Below, piece after piece: positions 24,596 through 34,667 of a DNA stretch of 62,956 nt (the first letter of the stretch is position 1; each line of letters starts with the position of its first letter). Both the position numbers and the translations under genes were made by a program. The stretch spans positions 1-62,956 of the forward strand of contig JARLHJ010000041.1 of assembly GCA_031292305.1 (NCBI GenBank), written 5' to 3'. Under the pieces are notes generated by a model, which ran no database searches, was not told the origin of the DNA, and saw only the letters and a program-made list of their open reading frames with translations. Source of the stretch: Candidatus Babeliales bacterium (GTDB lineage: Bacteria > Babelota > Babeliae > Babelales > JABDEC01).

Positions 24596-25813
24596 TTAAA
24601 ATAATTCTTGGTCGGTTAAAATAACTTCATTGCCTTTTCTATACTTTAAATGATCAAATCTTTTATTAATCAATTCTAAAAATTTTTGCTTTGATTCTTT
24701 ATTTTCAGAAAACTCTCTCATATTTAAAATATCAATCATTTCATAAATTCCATACTTTGCGCCTTTTTCAATACACTTTTCATTCAATGAACGCAAATCT
24801 ATTGAACCGAAATGTGAGGCATCTTGACCTGCTGCTTTTTTCCAATTAATAATACTTTGATTGTCTTGAATATCATATTGGCCAATAAGCTCTTTCCATA
24901 ATTTAACAATGTCATTGGGAACATGTTCTTTTCTCATGTTTTCTTGATTGCCACCTCTTGAAATTAATGAAGCTGCATGACTATCTGCATGAGTTGCAAA
25001 ATCAGCTTCATTTTTTGTGCCAAAATTTTCTGGCTTTACATATAAATATCCTATTCTTTTCATATTACCAAATAAGATATGAAACATATTTTTTGGCAAA
25101 ATCATTAAATCTGTAGCTTCTTTCGAATCTAAAAAATCTGAAAGGGAGATTTTAATTTCTTTATCTTTTCTAAATTTAGGTTCAATATCAATCCCAAATT
25201 GAAAAGCATCTTCTTCTTTAAAATGTGAGGATTGACCAGTTCTGTCATAAGTTTCTTTATACCCAGATAGAAAATTAAAGATCACTTCTTGATTAGGCAC
25301 AATTGCAAAAGCACCTTGCTCAAAGCCTTGTCCTTTTTTTACAGCTAATGCATAAAAATACCAAACCAAGTTAACTATATCTCTTAAATTATCATGCGTG
25401 GCTAATTTGTTTGAAGATGAACTTGATGAAGATGATGATTGCAACTTTTTCATAACTTCACGCCCCCGCGACCAAGGTGATCTTGAATATAAGTTATTTA
25501 AAAAATCTTCTAATTTGCTTAATCGGTCAATTGAGTCATTGACTAATTCAGAAGACTGCTCTTGCATAGCATTTAATTTATCTTTATTGGTTTTAATCTC
25601 ACTTATCCAAGTATCGTAATTACTAAGTAAATGGTGCAATTGGTCTAAAATATCATTGTTGCCTGAAAATCTGTTTTTTATTTTATATTCTAAAACTTGT
25701 ACAAGATTATAATCTATATCTTCAATTACTTGCGGCTTTGCAATTGACTCAGCCGGATACAAATCAAAAACTAAAATAAAATTCATACATAACAAAATTG
25801 ATTGAATCTTCAT
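24596..25813 (-). CDS. Exported protein of unknown function with coiled coil and poly-Ser
   Basis: A signal peptide (to about residue 22, YPAES) is followed by a helical/coiled-coil region (about 40-125) and a run of nine Ser (near 128-136). A larger C-terminal domain follows with HFGSIDLRSLNEKCIEKG and a Lys-rich end. No catalytic motif was recognised. The architecture (signal, coiled coil, linker, globular tip) would suit a secreted effector, but that is inference. Confidence 0.6.
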   Translation of the reverse strand: MKIQSILLCMNFILVFDLYPAESIAKPQVIEDIDYNLVQVLEYKIKNRFSGNNDILDQLHHLLSNYDTWISEIKTNKDKLNAMQEQSSELVNDSIDRLSKLEDFLNNLYSRSPWSRGREVMKKLQSSSSSSSSSNKLATHDNLRDIVNLVWYFYALAVKKGQGFEQGAFAIVPNQEVIFNFLSGYKETYDRTGQSSHFKEEDAFQFGIDIEPKFRKDKEIKISLSDFLDSKEATDLMILPKNMFHILFGNMKRIGYLYVKPENFGTKNEADFATHADSHAASLISRGGNQENMRKEHVPNDIVKLWKELIGQYDIQDNQSIINWKKAAGQDASHFGSIDLRSLNEKCIEKGAKYGIYEMIDILNMREFSENKESKQKFLELINKRFDHLKYRKGNEVILTDQELF

Positions 25814-25863
25814 TAAATCCCTTATATTAGTTTAATTAACAAGCTGCTGATCTTTTATTTGTT

Positions 25864-26121
25864 TTAATTATTACTTTTAATTATCCAAATTATATACCAT
25901 GCAAATGATCTAAGATAACCAAAGAATAACATACACTTCATGAAAGGTGATACAGAAAATTGAAAGCCAAAAATTAGTGAAAATATATAAATAATGGATA
26001 AACCCAAGGCAAGCATAACAAAATTTATAGAACCTACTAATAAGCAATCTAGAATGCTTTTTGGTTGATGATCTGAGTTATAAGCGTTTTTTAATGATTG
26101 TTTTGCCAAATCTATAAACAT
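25864..26121 (-). CDS. Small membrane protein, tandem copy 2
   Basis: 85 residues: an amphipathic start (LAKQSLKNAYNSDHQPKSILD), then two long hydrophobic segments and an LRSF motif. It is related along its length to the adjacent 93-aa protein (FLKNSYEINYQPKNLHD at the same place). The 15-bp gap between them indicates an operon from a local duplication. Confidence 0.6.
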   Translation of the reverse strand: MFIDLAKQSLKNAYNSDHQPKSILDCLLVGSINFVMLALGLSIIYIFSLIFGFQFSVSPFMKCMLFFGYLRSFAWYIIWIIKSNN

Positions 26122-26136
26122 ATTAAATCTCTTTAT

Positions 26137-26418
26137 TTAAATTTTTCTTTTTAATTTAGCCCACATGACAAACATTCTTACAACCCCACTAAATAACATA
26201 AACATCATAACCCGTGGAACATGAAATTTATAGTTAAAAAGAATTGCTGAAAGGTAACTAAACACAAATACCATTATTATTAAAAATGAAAAATACGAAA
26301 CTGCAAATACCAAATAATCATGTAAATTTTTAGGTTGATAATTAATTTCATAGGAATTTTTTAAGAAATTTTTAATAAAATCTACTAGAAAATGTAGCGA
26401 AAAATAGTTTTTTAACAT
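26137..26418 (-). CDS. Small membrane protein, tandem copy 1
   Basis: 93 residues, with the same layout as the downstream 85-aa protein: an amphipathic N-terminus with NYQPKNLHD, two to three hydrophobic segments, then SGVVRMF and a basic end. GGAGG lies upstream of the ATG. Function unknown. Confidence 0.6.
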   Translation of the reverse strand: MLKNYFSLHFLVDFIKNFLKNSYEINYQPKNLHDYLVFAVSYFSFLIIMVFVFSYLSAILFNYKFHVPRVMMFMLFSGVVRMFVMWAKLKRKI

Positions 26419-26484
26419 GAAAGACCTCCATTAATAAGATATAAATTTAATTATAACCTAAATTAGGTCTTTATCAAAGCCTTA

Positions 26485-27510
26485 TCAAGGTTGGGTATGG
26501 GCAAAGTATTGCTCGCCTTTAATTGCCAGGTCTTCAATATACGGCAAATTATACTTTTTATAAAAAGCATGCACAGTTTGTTCATACATATCTTTATCGT
26601 CTTGATTATGAAATACATATTTCAGGTGACCTGGCTTTTGTAAGATTAAAATATGAACTTTAGCATGCCCTAATTCTCTTAAGGACTTATATAGATTTAA
26701 TACACATTCATGCGACACAATATAATCAGCGTATGATGTAATCAGCAAAATAGGTAAATCTAGAGAAATGTCTTTTATAGCAGAAATAGGCGAGATTGCT
26801 TCTGTTTTAAAATGAGTGAATTTCTCTAAGAAATTTAACATTACTTTATAGGTATTTGGGAATCTATGTTTTAATATATTTGGTATAGAATCAAACATAC
26901 CTTCACAAATCAATGCACAGACTTCCTTAGGTTTATGTAAAGACATAAAACTAAAAACAGTAGCAGCACCTCTTGAAAAACCATATAAAACAATTTGCTT
27001 ATTATAATCTTGGTAATTATCATTTAAACCTAATAAATGCTTTTGATAATTTTGTTTAAAAATGGCAATATCCAAATCTTGTCCAAAATTAATCTTAGAA
27101 ATATCAGTCAATTGTGATGACAAAGATGTGCTCTTACCCTCACAAAAAGGCTGAATTTTAATACGATGTCCTTCATTACAATAGCCGGAAATTTTATATA
27201 CACATTTTTTAAATAGTTTTTTTATAGATTTAACAGGCTTATGTGGAATAAAACTAAAACGTTTTAATAAAACCTCAGAAAAATTACAAGCAGATGCCGG
27301 ATATTTTAAAACTTCTATTCCCTCAGAACATGTAATTTCTTCACAAGTTGAACTTACAAACTTAGGCATATATATAGACATTCTACATTCACATGAAAAT
27401 GTCCCAGGAGCATACAAATAAGAAACAATTGTATTTTTGGGACTATTATCCACCCAAGTTTTTGCGTTAATATGCAAAATAAATAAAAAGATAAATAAGT
27501 TTAATTTCAT
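26485..27510 (-). CDS. Exported alpha/beta hydrolase
   Basis: A signal peptide (1-16) is followed by a Cys-rich N-terminal region, then an alpha/beta-hydrolase core. The nucleophile elbow is GFSRGA (Ser179), the acid is probably Asp262 in TSYADYIV, and the base is His295 or His301 in KPGHLKYVFH. SLHKPKEVCALICEGMFDS matches the strand after the elbow. Likely an esterase or peptidase working outside the cytoplasm; the substrate is unknown. Cys pairs in the N-terminal third suggest disulfides. Confidence 0.78.
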   Translation of the reverse strand: MKLNLFIFLFILHINAKTWVDNSPKNTIVSYLYAPGTFSCECRMSIYMPKFVSSTCEEITCSEGIEVLKYPASACNFSEVLLKRFSFIPHKPVKSIKKLFKKCVYKISGYCNEGHRIKIQPFCEGKSTSLSSQLTDISKINFGQDLDIAIFKQNYQKHLLGLNDNYQDYNKQIVLYGFSRGAATVFSFMSLHKPKEVCALICEGMFDSIPNILKHRFPNTYKVMLNFLEKFTHFKTEAISPISAIKDISLDLPILLITSYADYIVSHECVLNLYKSLRELGHAKVHILILQKPGHLKYVFHNQDDKDMYEQTVHAFYKKYNLPYIEDLAIKGEQYFAHTQP

Positions 27511-27602
27511 ATTGTATGCCTTCTTTTATAGTACCCTAACTTTAAAAGTATATTAATTCATGCTAAAATATTAGCAAGTCTACAGTATAATAAAGGTAAC
27601 AA

Positions 27603-29474
27603 ATGTTAAAAATCATGAATAAATTTACATTAATAATTATTTTAACTACGTTTTTGAATCAATTTGCGGTTGAATTAGAATATGGTATTGCATCTATAAT
27701 AAATCAAAGAACATATCAACAAGATCGATTTAGTATCCCCGCTCAAACAAATATAAGAAATTACTTTGGTGTTTTTGATGGTCATGGCAGTAATCAAAAT
27801 GGACATACTGTTGCAGAATATTTGAAAAACAATCTACATACTTTTTTGCAAGAAAGTTTAGATGAAAATATTAATGATCCTGAATTTATTAAGCAAAATT
27901 TAATAGATGGATTTAAGTATGCGCACGAACAAATAGAAGGCTATAACAAAGAGGGTTCCACTGCTGTAGTTGCTCTAATAAAAGATGATAAAATATATAT
28001 TGCCAATTCAGGTGATTCCCGAGCTGTATTGTCAAAAGATGGAAAAGCTGTTGCATTATCTGAAGATCATAAACCATATAGGTCAGATGAAAGAGAACGA
28101 ATAATTAAAGCAGGAGGTTATGTTGTATTTGCCCATGGTTGCCAACGAGTCTCTAAAGATAATAATGATGGCATAGCTGTATCACGTGGCATTGGAGATA
28201 AGGCAATGTCACCATTAATGATCCCTGATCCTGAAATAAAAGTTATAGATATAATCCAAGATTTTGAATTTATTATTTTAGCTTCTGATGGATTTTGGGA
28301 TACGGTTAGCAATGATGACGCTGTTAAATACGCTAAAAATTATCTTAAAAGCGGAGTTAGCCTTAATAACACCGCAGATAAACTTGCTCATTTGGCTAGA
28401 ACAGCAGGCAGTAAAGACAATATAACAGTTTTAATAATAGATTTAAGAAAATTAAGTAACCAAAAAGCGGGGTTTCTAAGCTCATCTTTAATTTCTAAAG
28501 AAAATTTAGAACAAATTAGAGAAAAATCTTTTTTTGAAAATTGCAAAAAATTCGCACACCAATTAAGTACAAAAAAAACATTTATTGGAATATTGTTTAT
28601 TGCGTTAACTATTTTTAAAGGTAATAATACTAAAGCTTTTTTAATGGCAATAAAAAGTTATTTAATTTTAAGAAGTTTAGAGTATTGTATTATAAAAATT
28701 AATAGTCCAAAATTAGGCAATATTAACTTTTTATCTTACGTTGGTGAATCCCCGCGCCAAGCTTTATCTACACGAGTAAAAAGCTTGCAAGGAACCGTCT
28801 ATAAATTAAATTTAGATGATATTGAACATTTTTCACGCAAAACTTTTGGCGAATTAATAGAAGAAGCTGAAACTAGCCAAGAACCTTTTATGATAGCTGC
28901 AGTAAAATACCATCAATCAGCCACAAAAGAGTATAAACACACATATTTAAATGTAAAATCAATGGTAGAGAACCTTCTTGATTTTAACCAAGGCAATAGA
29001 CTTTTTATGCATAATATAATTGGTTTAGATAATGATCAAAATTGCTTTTCCTTACAATTAATTTTTACACCAATGCATAGAAGTAGAGTTGAAGAAATTC
29101 ATTATTTTGAATTACCAGATCACAGCAGCAATGAATTGGAATATTTAGGATCGCAATATCAAATCCAAGAATGTTTTGATTTTGATTCTACTAAGAAATT
29201 AATGTCCAAAATTATAATGGTTATGTCTGACATGCAAATAAGATTTCATTTAACTGCATTAAAAATGAGATTAGAAAAACCAGATGCATTTGCAAAATGG
29301 TTTGGCCCAAATAAAATAAATAGAAAGAAAAATTTAATTAAAACTTTAATGTTTTTAGATTGTATTATAGAAAAAATTCGGCAGCTATACGCAAAAAACA
29401 TTCAAAGCGTGGATATAAATTATAATCTCAATTTAGCTGAGTCTTTAAAACAAAAATTAAACACTATTTCTTAG
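27603..29474 (+). CDS. Exported eukaryotic-type PP2C Ser/Thr phosphatase with C-terminal membrane region
   Basis: Residues 1-24 form a signal peptide. Residues 27-281 are a complete PP2C domain of plant/animal flavour: Asp41, FGVFDGHG (Asp59/Gly60), IANSGDSRAVL, LSEDHKP, SRGIGDK, LASDGFWD (Asp229) and KDNITVLI (Asp272), giving the full metal-binding set. A hydrophobic stretch lies near 320-360, followed by about 260 residues of unknown, mainly helical sequence. AAAGG precedes the ATG. Export plus the eukaryote-like motif style suggest a host-directed phosphatase; this is inference. Confidence 0.88.
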   Translation: MLKIMNKFTLIIILTTFLNQFAVELEYGIASIINQRTYQQDRFSIPAQTNIRNYFGVFDGHGSNQNGHTVAEYLKNNLHTFLQESLDENINDPEFIKQNLIDGFKYAHEQIEGYNKEGSTAVVALIKDDKIYIANSGDSRAVLSKDGKAVALSEDHKPYRSDERERIIKAGGYVVFAHGCQRVSKDNNDGIAVSRGIGDKAMSPLMIPDPEIKVIDIIQDFEFIILASDGFWDTVSNDDAVKYAKNYLKSGVSLNNTADKLAHLARTAGSKDNITVLIIDLRKLSNQKAGFLSSSLISKENLEQIREKSFFENCKKFAHQLSTKKTFIGILFIALTIFKGNNTKAFLMAIKSYLILRSLEYCIIKINSPKLGNINFLSYVGESPRQALSTRVKSLQGTVYKLNLDDIEHFSRKTFGELIEEAETSQEPFMIAAVKYHQSATKEYKHTYLNVKSMVENLLDFNQGNRLFMHNIIGLDNDQNCFSLQLIFTPMHRSRVEEIHYFELPDHSSNELEYLGSQYQIQECFDFDSTKKLMSKIIMVMSDMQIRFHLTALKMRLEKPDAFAKWFGPNKINRKKNLIKTLMFLDCIIEKIRQLYAKNIQSVDINYNLNLAESLKQKLNTIS

Positions 29475-29477
29475 ATA

Positions 29478-29516
29478 AATTATTTGGCCCAAATTTAATT
29501 TTTGGGCCAAATAATT
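29478..29516. terminator. Bidirectional intrinsic terminator
   Basis: A 16-bp perfect inverted repeat (29478-29493 and 29501-29516) with a 7-nt loop between the PP2C gene and ileS. Confidence 0.8.
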
Positions 29517-29521
29517 TAATT

Positions 29522-32395
29522 TTATTTATTCACAATTTCATTACATCTATTGCAAAGTCTATGTGCATTTTCTGAATGTCCCCATTGCCAGCAACGTGGG
29601 CATTTTTCACCTGTTGCATGTTCTACTTTTGCATACAAACCATTTAATATTGTTTCTTGTAAGCCTGTATTATTTTCAGCAATTTCAAATTGTGAGACGA
29701 TTAAGAATTCCCTAAAGAACCCTTGAACTTGTGGTAGCTCTTTAAAGAACTTTTCTAAATAAGAAAATTCATGCAATTTAGAATCATAATAAATAGTAAT
29801 CTTGGCTTCCAACGGATGCTTAATCAAACCAGTTTCACGTTGAATTTCAATCGCTTTAAGTAAAGCATTACGAATATTTTTAAGAAGATCCCATTGCTTT
29901 TTACGCTCTTTTGTAAATTCTGATTCATCTGCGTTTGATATTAAAAATTTAGATGATTGTGCAAATAACTCCTGCCACAATGTATTTAAGTCATTAAAAT
30001 TCTGCAAATGAATAGATGTCTTTTTATTCTTTTGATAATAATCAGAAACATGTTCAGCAGTAAATGACATTATAGGTGCCATTAATTTAGTTAACGTATC
30101 AAGTATATACCAGCATGCAGTTTGGGCTGATCTACGTTGAAGACCATCTGCTTTTTCTACATACAAACGATCTTTAATAATATCTAAATAAAATGTACTT
30201 AAATCTACAACGCAATAATCACCTAATTTATGAAAAATATTTGTAAATCTATAAGAATTGTAACTATCTAAAACGTCATTATTTAAATGATTTAATTGCT
30301 CTAATGCATAGCGATCAATTGCTAACATATCTTTTATTGAGACAGCGTCTTTTGCAATATCAAAATCATAAAGATTAGATATTAAGAATCTGCAAGTGTT
30401 TCTTATTTTAAAAAACACTTCTTGTATATTACGTAAAAGTAATTCAGAAACTACTGCTTCACTTTCTATATCTATGCTTGATGCCCATAAACGTAAACCA
30501 TCAGTTCCCAATTTATCTATCATCTGTTGTGGCGCTACAATATTGCCTAAAGATTTAGACATTTTTTTGCCAGCTGCATCAACAGTAAAACCATGAGTAA
30601 CAATTGTTTTCATAGGTGCTTGTTTATTTAAGATCATGCTTGTTAGTAATGAACTTTGAAACCAGCCTCTATGTTGATCTTTACCTTCTAAATAAATATC
30701 AGCAGGGAATTGTAGATTTGGGTTTTGTTTTAACACAGCATAATTACTAACGCCTGAATCGAACCAAACATCTAAAATATCTGTTTCTTTTTTAAATTCT
30801 GTATGCTTGCATTTAGCACACGCAAAACCTGCAGGTACTAAGTTTTTAATTTCTACAGTATCCCAATATTCAATTCCAGATTTTGCTACTTCATTTGCAA
30901 CGTTGTCTATCATATCTTTATTAATATATGCATGATCACATTTGGTACAAATTAATGCAGGAATTGGCACACCCCATACACGTTGTCTTGAAATACACCA
31001 TTCTAATCTACCTTCAATTGCTGCTTTTAATCTGTTTGCGGATTTTTCAGGTAACATTTGAATGCCATTAATTGCTTCAATTGCACTTTCGCGCAAATTG
31101 TTTTTAGACAAATCTAAGAACCATTGTGTGGTTGCTCTAAAGATTAAACCATTATGGCAGCGCCAGCAATGTGGATAGGAATGCTTAATATTATTTTTAA
31201 AGAATAATCTGCCAACTTCTGCTAATTTTCGCATAACCCAAATTTGGCCATCTGAAACCAACATGCCTTCTAATTCTTTTGGTGCTATACCAAATGAATA
31301 TTTACCATCTGGAGTAATAGGAGAATAAATTTCTAGTTTATTTCTAACACCCACATCATAATCTTCTGGTCCGCAACCAGGTGCACAATGCACACAAGCG
31401 GTACCATCTTCTAAAGAAACTGACTGTTCCAATAAAATTGGAACTTGTAAATTTTCTACAAAGGGATGATTTACTAATTGCCCTGCTAAAATGTCTGATT
31501 CAAATTCAGCAACAATTTTAGTTTCAACTGAAACCAATGCACAAACTTTATCTGCTAATTCTTTTGCAGTAATTATATACTTGCCGTTAATATCTAATAT
31601 AACATATGTCGCTTTTGGCTTTATCATTACCGCTCTATTTAATGGTAATGTCCAAGGAGTTGTTGTCCATATTAATAGATTTACTTCTTGGTTTAAAAAC
31701 AGTGGAAATAAATTATTTGTAACTTCTTGATTTAGTGAGAAAGTCACATAAACTGACGGATCTTTGCGTTCTGCATATTCAATTTCTGCAGATGCTAAAA
31801 CAGTTTGATCTGTTGGGCACCAAGGCACAGTTTTATTTTTACGTTCAATATAACTTTGGTCTACAAAATCACCCAATGCGCGTAAGGTATAACTTTCATA
31901 ATTAAAACTCATTGTTAAATATGGGTTATCCCAATCCATTAACACGCCAAGCGTTTTAAATTCTTCGCGTTGAGTATTTATCCATTTATTTGCATATTCT
32001 CTGCAAGCCTTTTTAAGCTCGGGCCCTTTTAACCCAGGATTTTCTTCTGTTACCTTTTTTTCAATTGGCAAACCGTGGCAATCCCAACCCGGTGTTACTG
32101 GGGTATGAAACCCTGACATACGTTGCAACTTGGTCACAATATCTTTTAAAATTTTATTGTATGCATGTCCCAAATGTATGTGGCCATTTGCATATGGTGG
32201 CCCATCGTGCAAAATAAACTTTGTTTTGCCTTTGTTATGCTCAAAACTTTTTTTATCCAATTCTTCATCTTTCCAACGCTGCAACATCTTTGGATCATCA
32301 ATTTTAGAGTTTGCTCTGATAGGAAAATCTGTATGGGGTAAATTAAGAGTATCTTTAAAACTTATTACTTTTTCTTCTGGATTTTGATCGTTCAT
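29522..32395 (-). CDS. ileS: Isoleucyl-tRNA synthetase
   Basis: Class Ia synthetase of about 957 residues. HIGH-type motif PPYANGHIHLGHA, editing-domain blocks (TTPWTLPLNRAVMI, GCGPEDYDVG), KMSKS in GKKMSKSLGN, and a C-terminal zinc module CPRCW..CNRC as in the short bacterial IleRS type. The ATG at 32395 is preferred (GAAGG upstream) to an in-frame start at 32437. Charges tRNA(Ile); cytosolic. Single cistron facing the PP2C gene. Confidence 0.97.
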   Translation of the reverse strand: MNDQNPEEKVISFKDTLNLPHTDFPIRANSKIDDPKMLQRWKDEELDKKSFEHNKGKTKFILHDGPPYANGHIHLGHAYNKILKDIVTKLQRMSGFHTPVTPGWDCHGLPIEKKVTEENPGLKGPELKKACREYANKWINTQREEFKTLGVLMDWDNPYLTMSFNYESYTLRALGDFVDQSYIERKNKTVPWCPTDQTVLASAEIEYAERKDPSVYVTFSLNQEVTNNLFPLFLNQEVNLLIWTTTPWTLPLNRAVMIKPKATYVILDINGKYIITAKELADKVCALVSVETKIVAEFESDILAGQLVNHPFVENLQVPILLEQSVSLEDGTACVHCAPGCGPEDYDVGVRNKLEIYSPITPDGKYSFGIAPKELEGMLVSDGQIWVMRKLAEVGRLFFKNNIKHSYPHCWRCHNGLIFRATTQWFLDLSKNNLRESAIEAINGIQMLPEKSANRLKAAIEGRLEWCISRQRVWGVPIPALICTKCDHAYINKDMIDNVANEVAKSGIEYWDTVEIKNLVPAGFACAKCKHTEFKKETDILDVWFDSGVSNYAVLKQNPNLQFPADIYLEGKDQHRGWFQSSLLTSMILNKQAPMKTIVTHGFTVDAAGKKMSKSLGNIVAPQQMIDKLGTDGLRLWASSIDIESEAVVSELLLRNIQEVFFKIRNTCRFLISNLYDFDIAKDAVSIKDMLAIDRYALEQLNHLNNDVLDSYNSYRFTNIFHKLGDYCVVDLSTFYLDIIKDRLYVEKADGLQRRSAQTACWYILDTLTKLMAPIMSFTAEHVSDYYQKNKKTSIHLQNFNDLNTLWQELFAQSSKFLISNADESEFTKERKKQWDLLKNIRNALLKAIEIQRETGLIKHPLEAKITIYYDSKLHEFSYLEKFFKELPQVQGFFREFLIVSQFEIAENNTGLQETILNGLYAKVEHATGEKCPRCWQWGHSENAHRLCNRCNEIVNK

Positions 32396-32478
32396 AAAAA
32401 CCTTCATTAATATTTTAAATAATACTAATTCTAACAAGGTTTTTAAAAATTATAAAATTTATTGAGCCGAATCTGAAT

Positions 32479-33387
32479 CTAATTCATTTCTTTTGAACTG
32501 CTTTTAATATTTTTAGCATTTAGATTCCCTACAGCAGTCAAATATTCAACTCTTTCCCTTGTTGTAGGGTGTGTTTCAAATAATTTTTTAAATTTAGCAA
32601 AATAACCATTAGCTTTCACACATTGGCACTGACGCTCTCTAGATAAAGCAGTTATTAAATCTTTCGATTTTCCTGTTATTTCAACCGATTTTAAATCTGC
32701 TTCTTTTTCATGCATTCTACTAATGGCCTGTAGCGTTATAATAGAAATAAGAACTTCAGGGGCTGAAATGCAACCAACAAGGCTTTCTCGGCCAATATAT
32801 TTAGCAAATTTTAAAATAAGAGAATCAGATACTTTATTTTCCAAAACTTTTAACTTACTTATTAATTCACCGATCTTAAATATTCTTAGTTCCAATAAAA
32901 TTAAAATTAGTGCGGCAATTGATAGTCTTTTTATAAGGTGATTACATTTAATATGTGCTAATTCATGTCCAATTACTGCAATTAATTCGTTTTCATCTAA
33001 TTTTTCAATTAATCTACCACCCAAAATAAGAGTGCTACTCGAAAACACACCGGCATTATTCAGATCAGGAAAAAACACAATTAAAGTTGGTACATTTAAA
33101 TCAAACTTCTTACATAAATCACAAATCATATTATATAATATTGGACCATTTTTGTTGTGAATAATAATAGGCTTTTTATTAATTTTTCCTATTGTAAAAT
33201 TGACTGTCAAAAGAATAAGTTGCAACTGTATTTTATCTGATAAAGAAATATTTTCTAATGTATTATCATCTTTTAAATTTTGAATTTCATTATATAATTC
33301 AGATTTCTGCTCAAGAACTTCTAAAGCTTGTTTTGCATTTACTAACAAGCTAAAACTTAGCAATAAAAACGCCAATAATTTTTTCAT
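32479..33387 (-). CDS. Exported M48-family metallopeptidase
   Basis: The ATG at 33387 with AGGTTG upstream gives a clean signal peptide ending VNA. Zinc site HELAH lies at about 141-145 with the downstream EKEADLKSVE glutamate motif. The helix after HELAH is hydrophobic (LSIAALILILLELRIF) and could be a membrane segment. The ending FETHPTTRERVEYL is the typical M48 C-terminal motif. It resembles LoiP/BepA-type envelope quality-control proteases. Confidence 0.88.
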   Translation of the reverse strand: MKKLLAFLLLSFSLLVNAKQALEVLEQKSELYNEIQNLKDDNTLENISLSDKIQLQLILLTVNFTIGKINKKPIIIHNKNGPILYNMICDLCKKFDLNVPTLIVFFPDLNNAGVFSSSTLILGGRLIEKLDENELIAVIGHELAHIKCNHLIKRLSIAALILILLELRIFKIGELISKLKVLENKVSDSLILKFAKYIGRESLVGCISAPEVLISIITLQAISRMHEKEADLKSVEITGKSKDLITALSRERQCQCVKANGYFAKFKKLFETHPTTRERVEYLTAVGNLNAKNIKSSSKEMN

Positions 33388-33453
33388 CAACAACCTATTT
33401 TTTGATAGTTTATAATCACGTTTTTTAATTCTAACAACGTTTTATTGGGAAGT

Positions 33454-33494
33454 AAAAAAGGCAATACAAGATATTTATATCTTATATCGCCTTT
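33454..33494 (-). terminator. Intrinsic terminator
   Basis: AAAGGC/GCCTTT closes an imperfect AT-rich stem, with TTTTTT following on the minus strand. Ends the 33511-34011 gene. Confidence 0.65.
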
Positions 33495-33510
33495 AAGTTA
33501 TTTAATTTAA

Positions 33511-34011
33511 TTATTTTTTTTCTATTATTTTATCAGCTTTCTGATTTATGATATCAGCTAATTCAGTTTCAGACTTTTTACTAAATTCATCATCAGAAGA
33601 TTTTTCTAATTTTTTACCCGTCAAAACATAATACATTGTTTCTTTGTTATCGTCCAGACAAGGAGGAACATTATCAAAATCACTGTAGCCAAAAAGACCC
33701 CAAATCCAAACTTGACTAAACCCTATACTAAGGGCTCTTTTCATGATTTTAGCTTCATTATCATCAGGATTATTTAATATAAACTCTAATATTTGTTTTT
33801 CTTGGTGTTCTTCAGGCAAACCTTTTAAATACTCTAAACTAAAAAATTTGGCTTTTACGTCTTTAAAAACTTGTCCTTTTTGCACACCTCTATCAAAAAT
33901 CTTATTGGTATAACCAAAATCTTCATCAAAAACCACTTCTTTATTTTCTATCTTGGAATTTGCATTTGCTAGCATAGATATGCTGAGTAAAATTATAATT
34001 AATCTTTTCAC
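33511..34011 (-). CDS. Secreted protein of unknown function
   Basis: A signal peptide (1-17, ANA) is followed by a helical, charged mature domain of about 149 residues with a Lys-rich end (NQKADKIIEKK). No recognisable motif; GFSQVWIWGLFGYSDFDNV is the only hydrophobic patch. Monocistronic, with its own terminator. Confidence 0.6.
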   Translation of the reverse strand: MKRLIIILLSISMLANANSKIENKEVVFDEDFGYTNKIFDRGVQKGQVFKDVKAKFFSLEYLKGLPEEHQEKQILEFILNNPDDNEAKIMKRALSIGFSQVWIWGLFGYSDFDNVPPCLDDNKETMYYVLTGKKLEKSSDDEFSKKSETELADIINQKADKIIEKK

Positions 34012-34227
34012 AATAACCCCTATAGTTCAACCATTTTAAACCCATTATATTAACATTATAACTTTAATTAGATTAAAGACAAAAGCCCTAAGAAATGATA
34101 CTTTTTAGGCACTAGAATTCTATTTGAAATAATTTAATTTGAATTTATTTGCCAATTTGGGTAAGTATAAGTTTTTAAAAATTATAAAATTTGTATAATA
34201 ATTAAATTAAAAAAACGAGAGAAAAAA

Positions 34228-34590
34228 ATGAACACGCTATATAAAATGAGTTTAATTTGTTTTGCAGGACTATTCCTACTAAATATTCATTCTGATATCA
34301 TTTACGTATGCAAAAAAGAACAAAAAAATATGCCTAAAGGTATGCATTTTGTTGAATTAAAACAAACTATTTTCAGAGATAAAACGAATATAATTTCTTG
34401 GGCATACCGTTTTAAATATCCTCCTGTTGATGCTATAAGTTTTTATGCCGGCGAACAAAATGGCTATAGATTAAGCTATAAAGAAGCTAAACATTTTTTT
34501 AATTTATTAGAAGCAGCATTTTTTAGCGGAACTTTGCCTGAAATCAAAGAATCTGACCATTTTATTTATACAACTAAACAAATCGATTAA
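34228..34590 (+). CDS. Small secreted protein of unknown function
   Basis: A signal peptide of about 22 residues (ending IHS) precedes about 98 residues with alternating strands (FVELKQTIFRDKTNIISWAY) and a helix (SYKEAKHFFNLLEAAFF). A weak GAGAG site precedes the ATG. No family recognised. Confidence 0.55.
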   Translation: MNTLYKMSLICFAGLFLLNIHSDIIYVCKKEQKNMPKGMHFVELKQTIFRDKTNIISWAYRFKYPPVDAISFYAGEQNGYRLSYKEAKHFFNLLEAAFFSGTLPEIKESDHFIYTTKQID

Positions 34591-34667
34591 TGCTTCAATT
34601 TCTAAATATTATTGAAAACCAATAACATAATTTTATATCCTCACTTTAACCAAATAAAGGGGGGATT

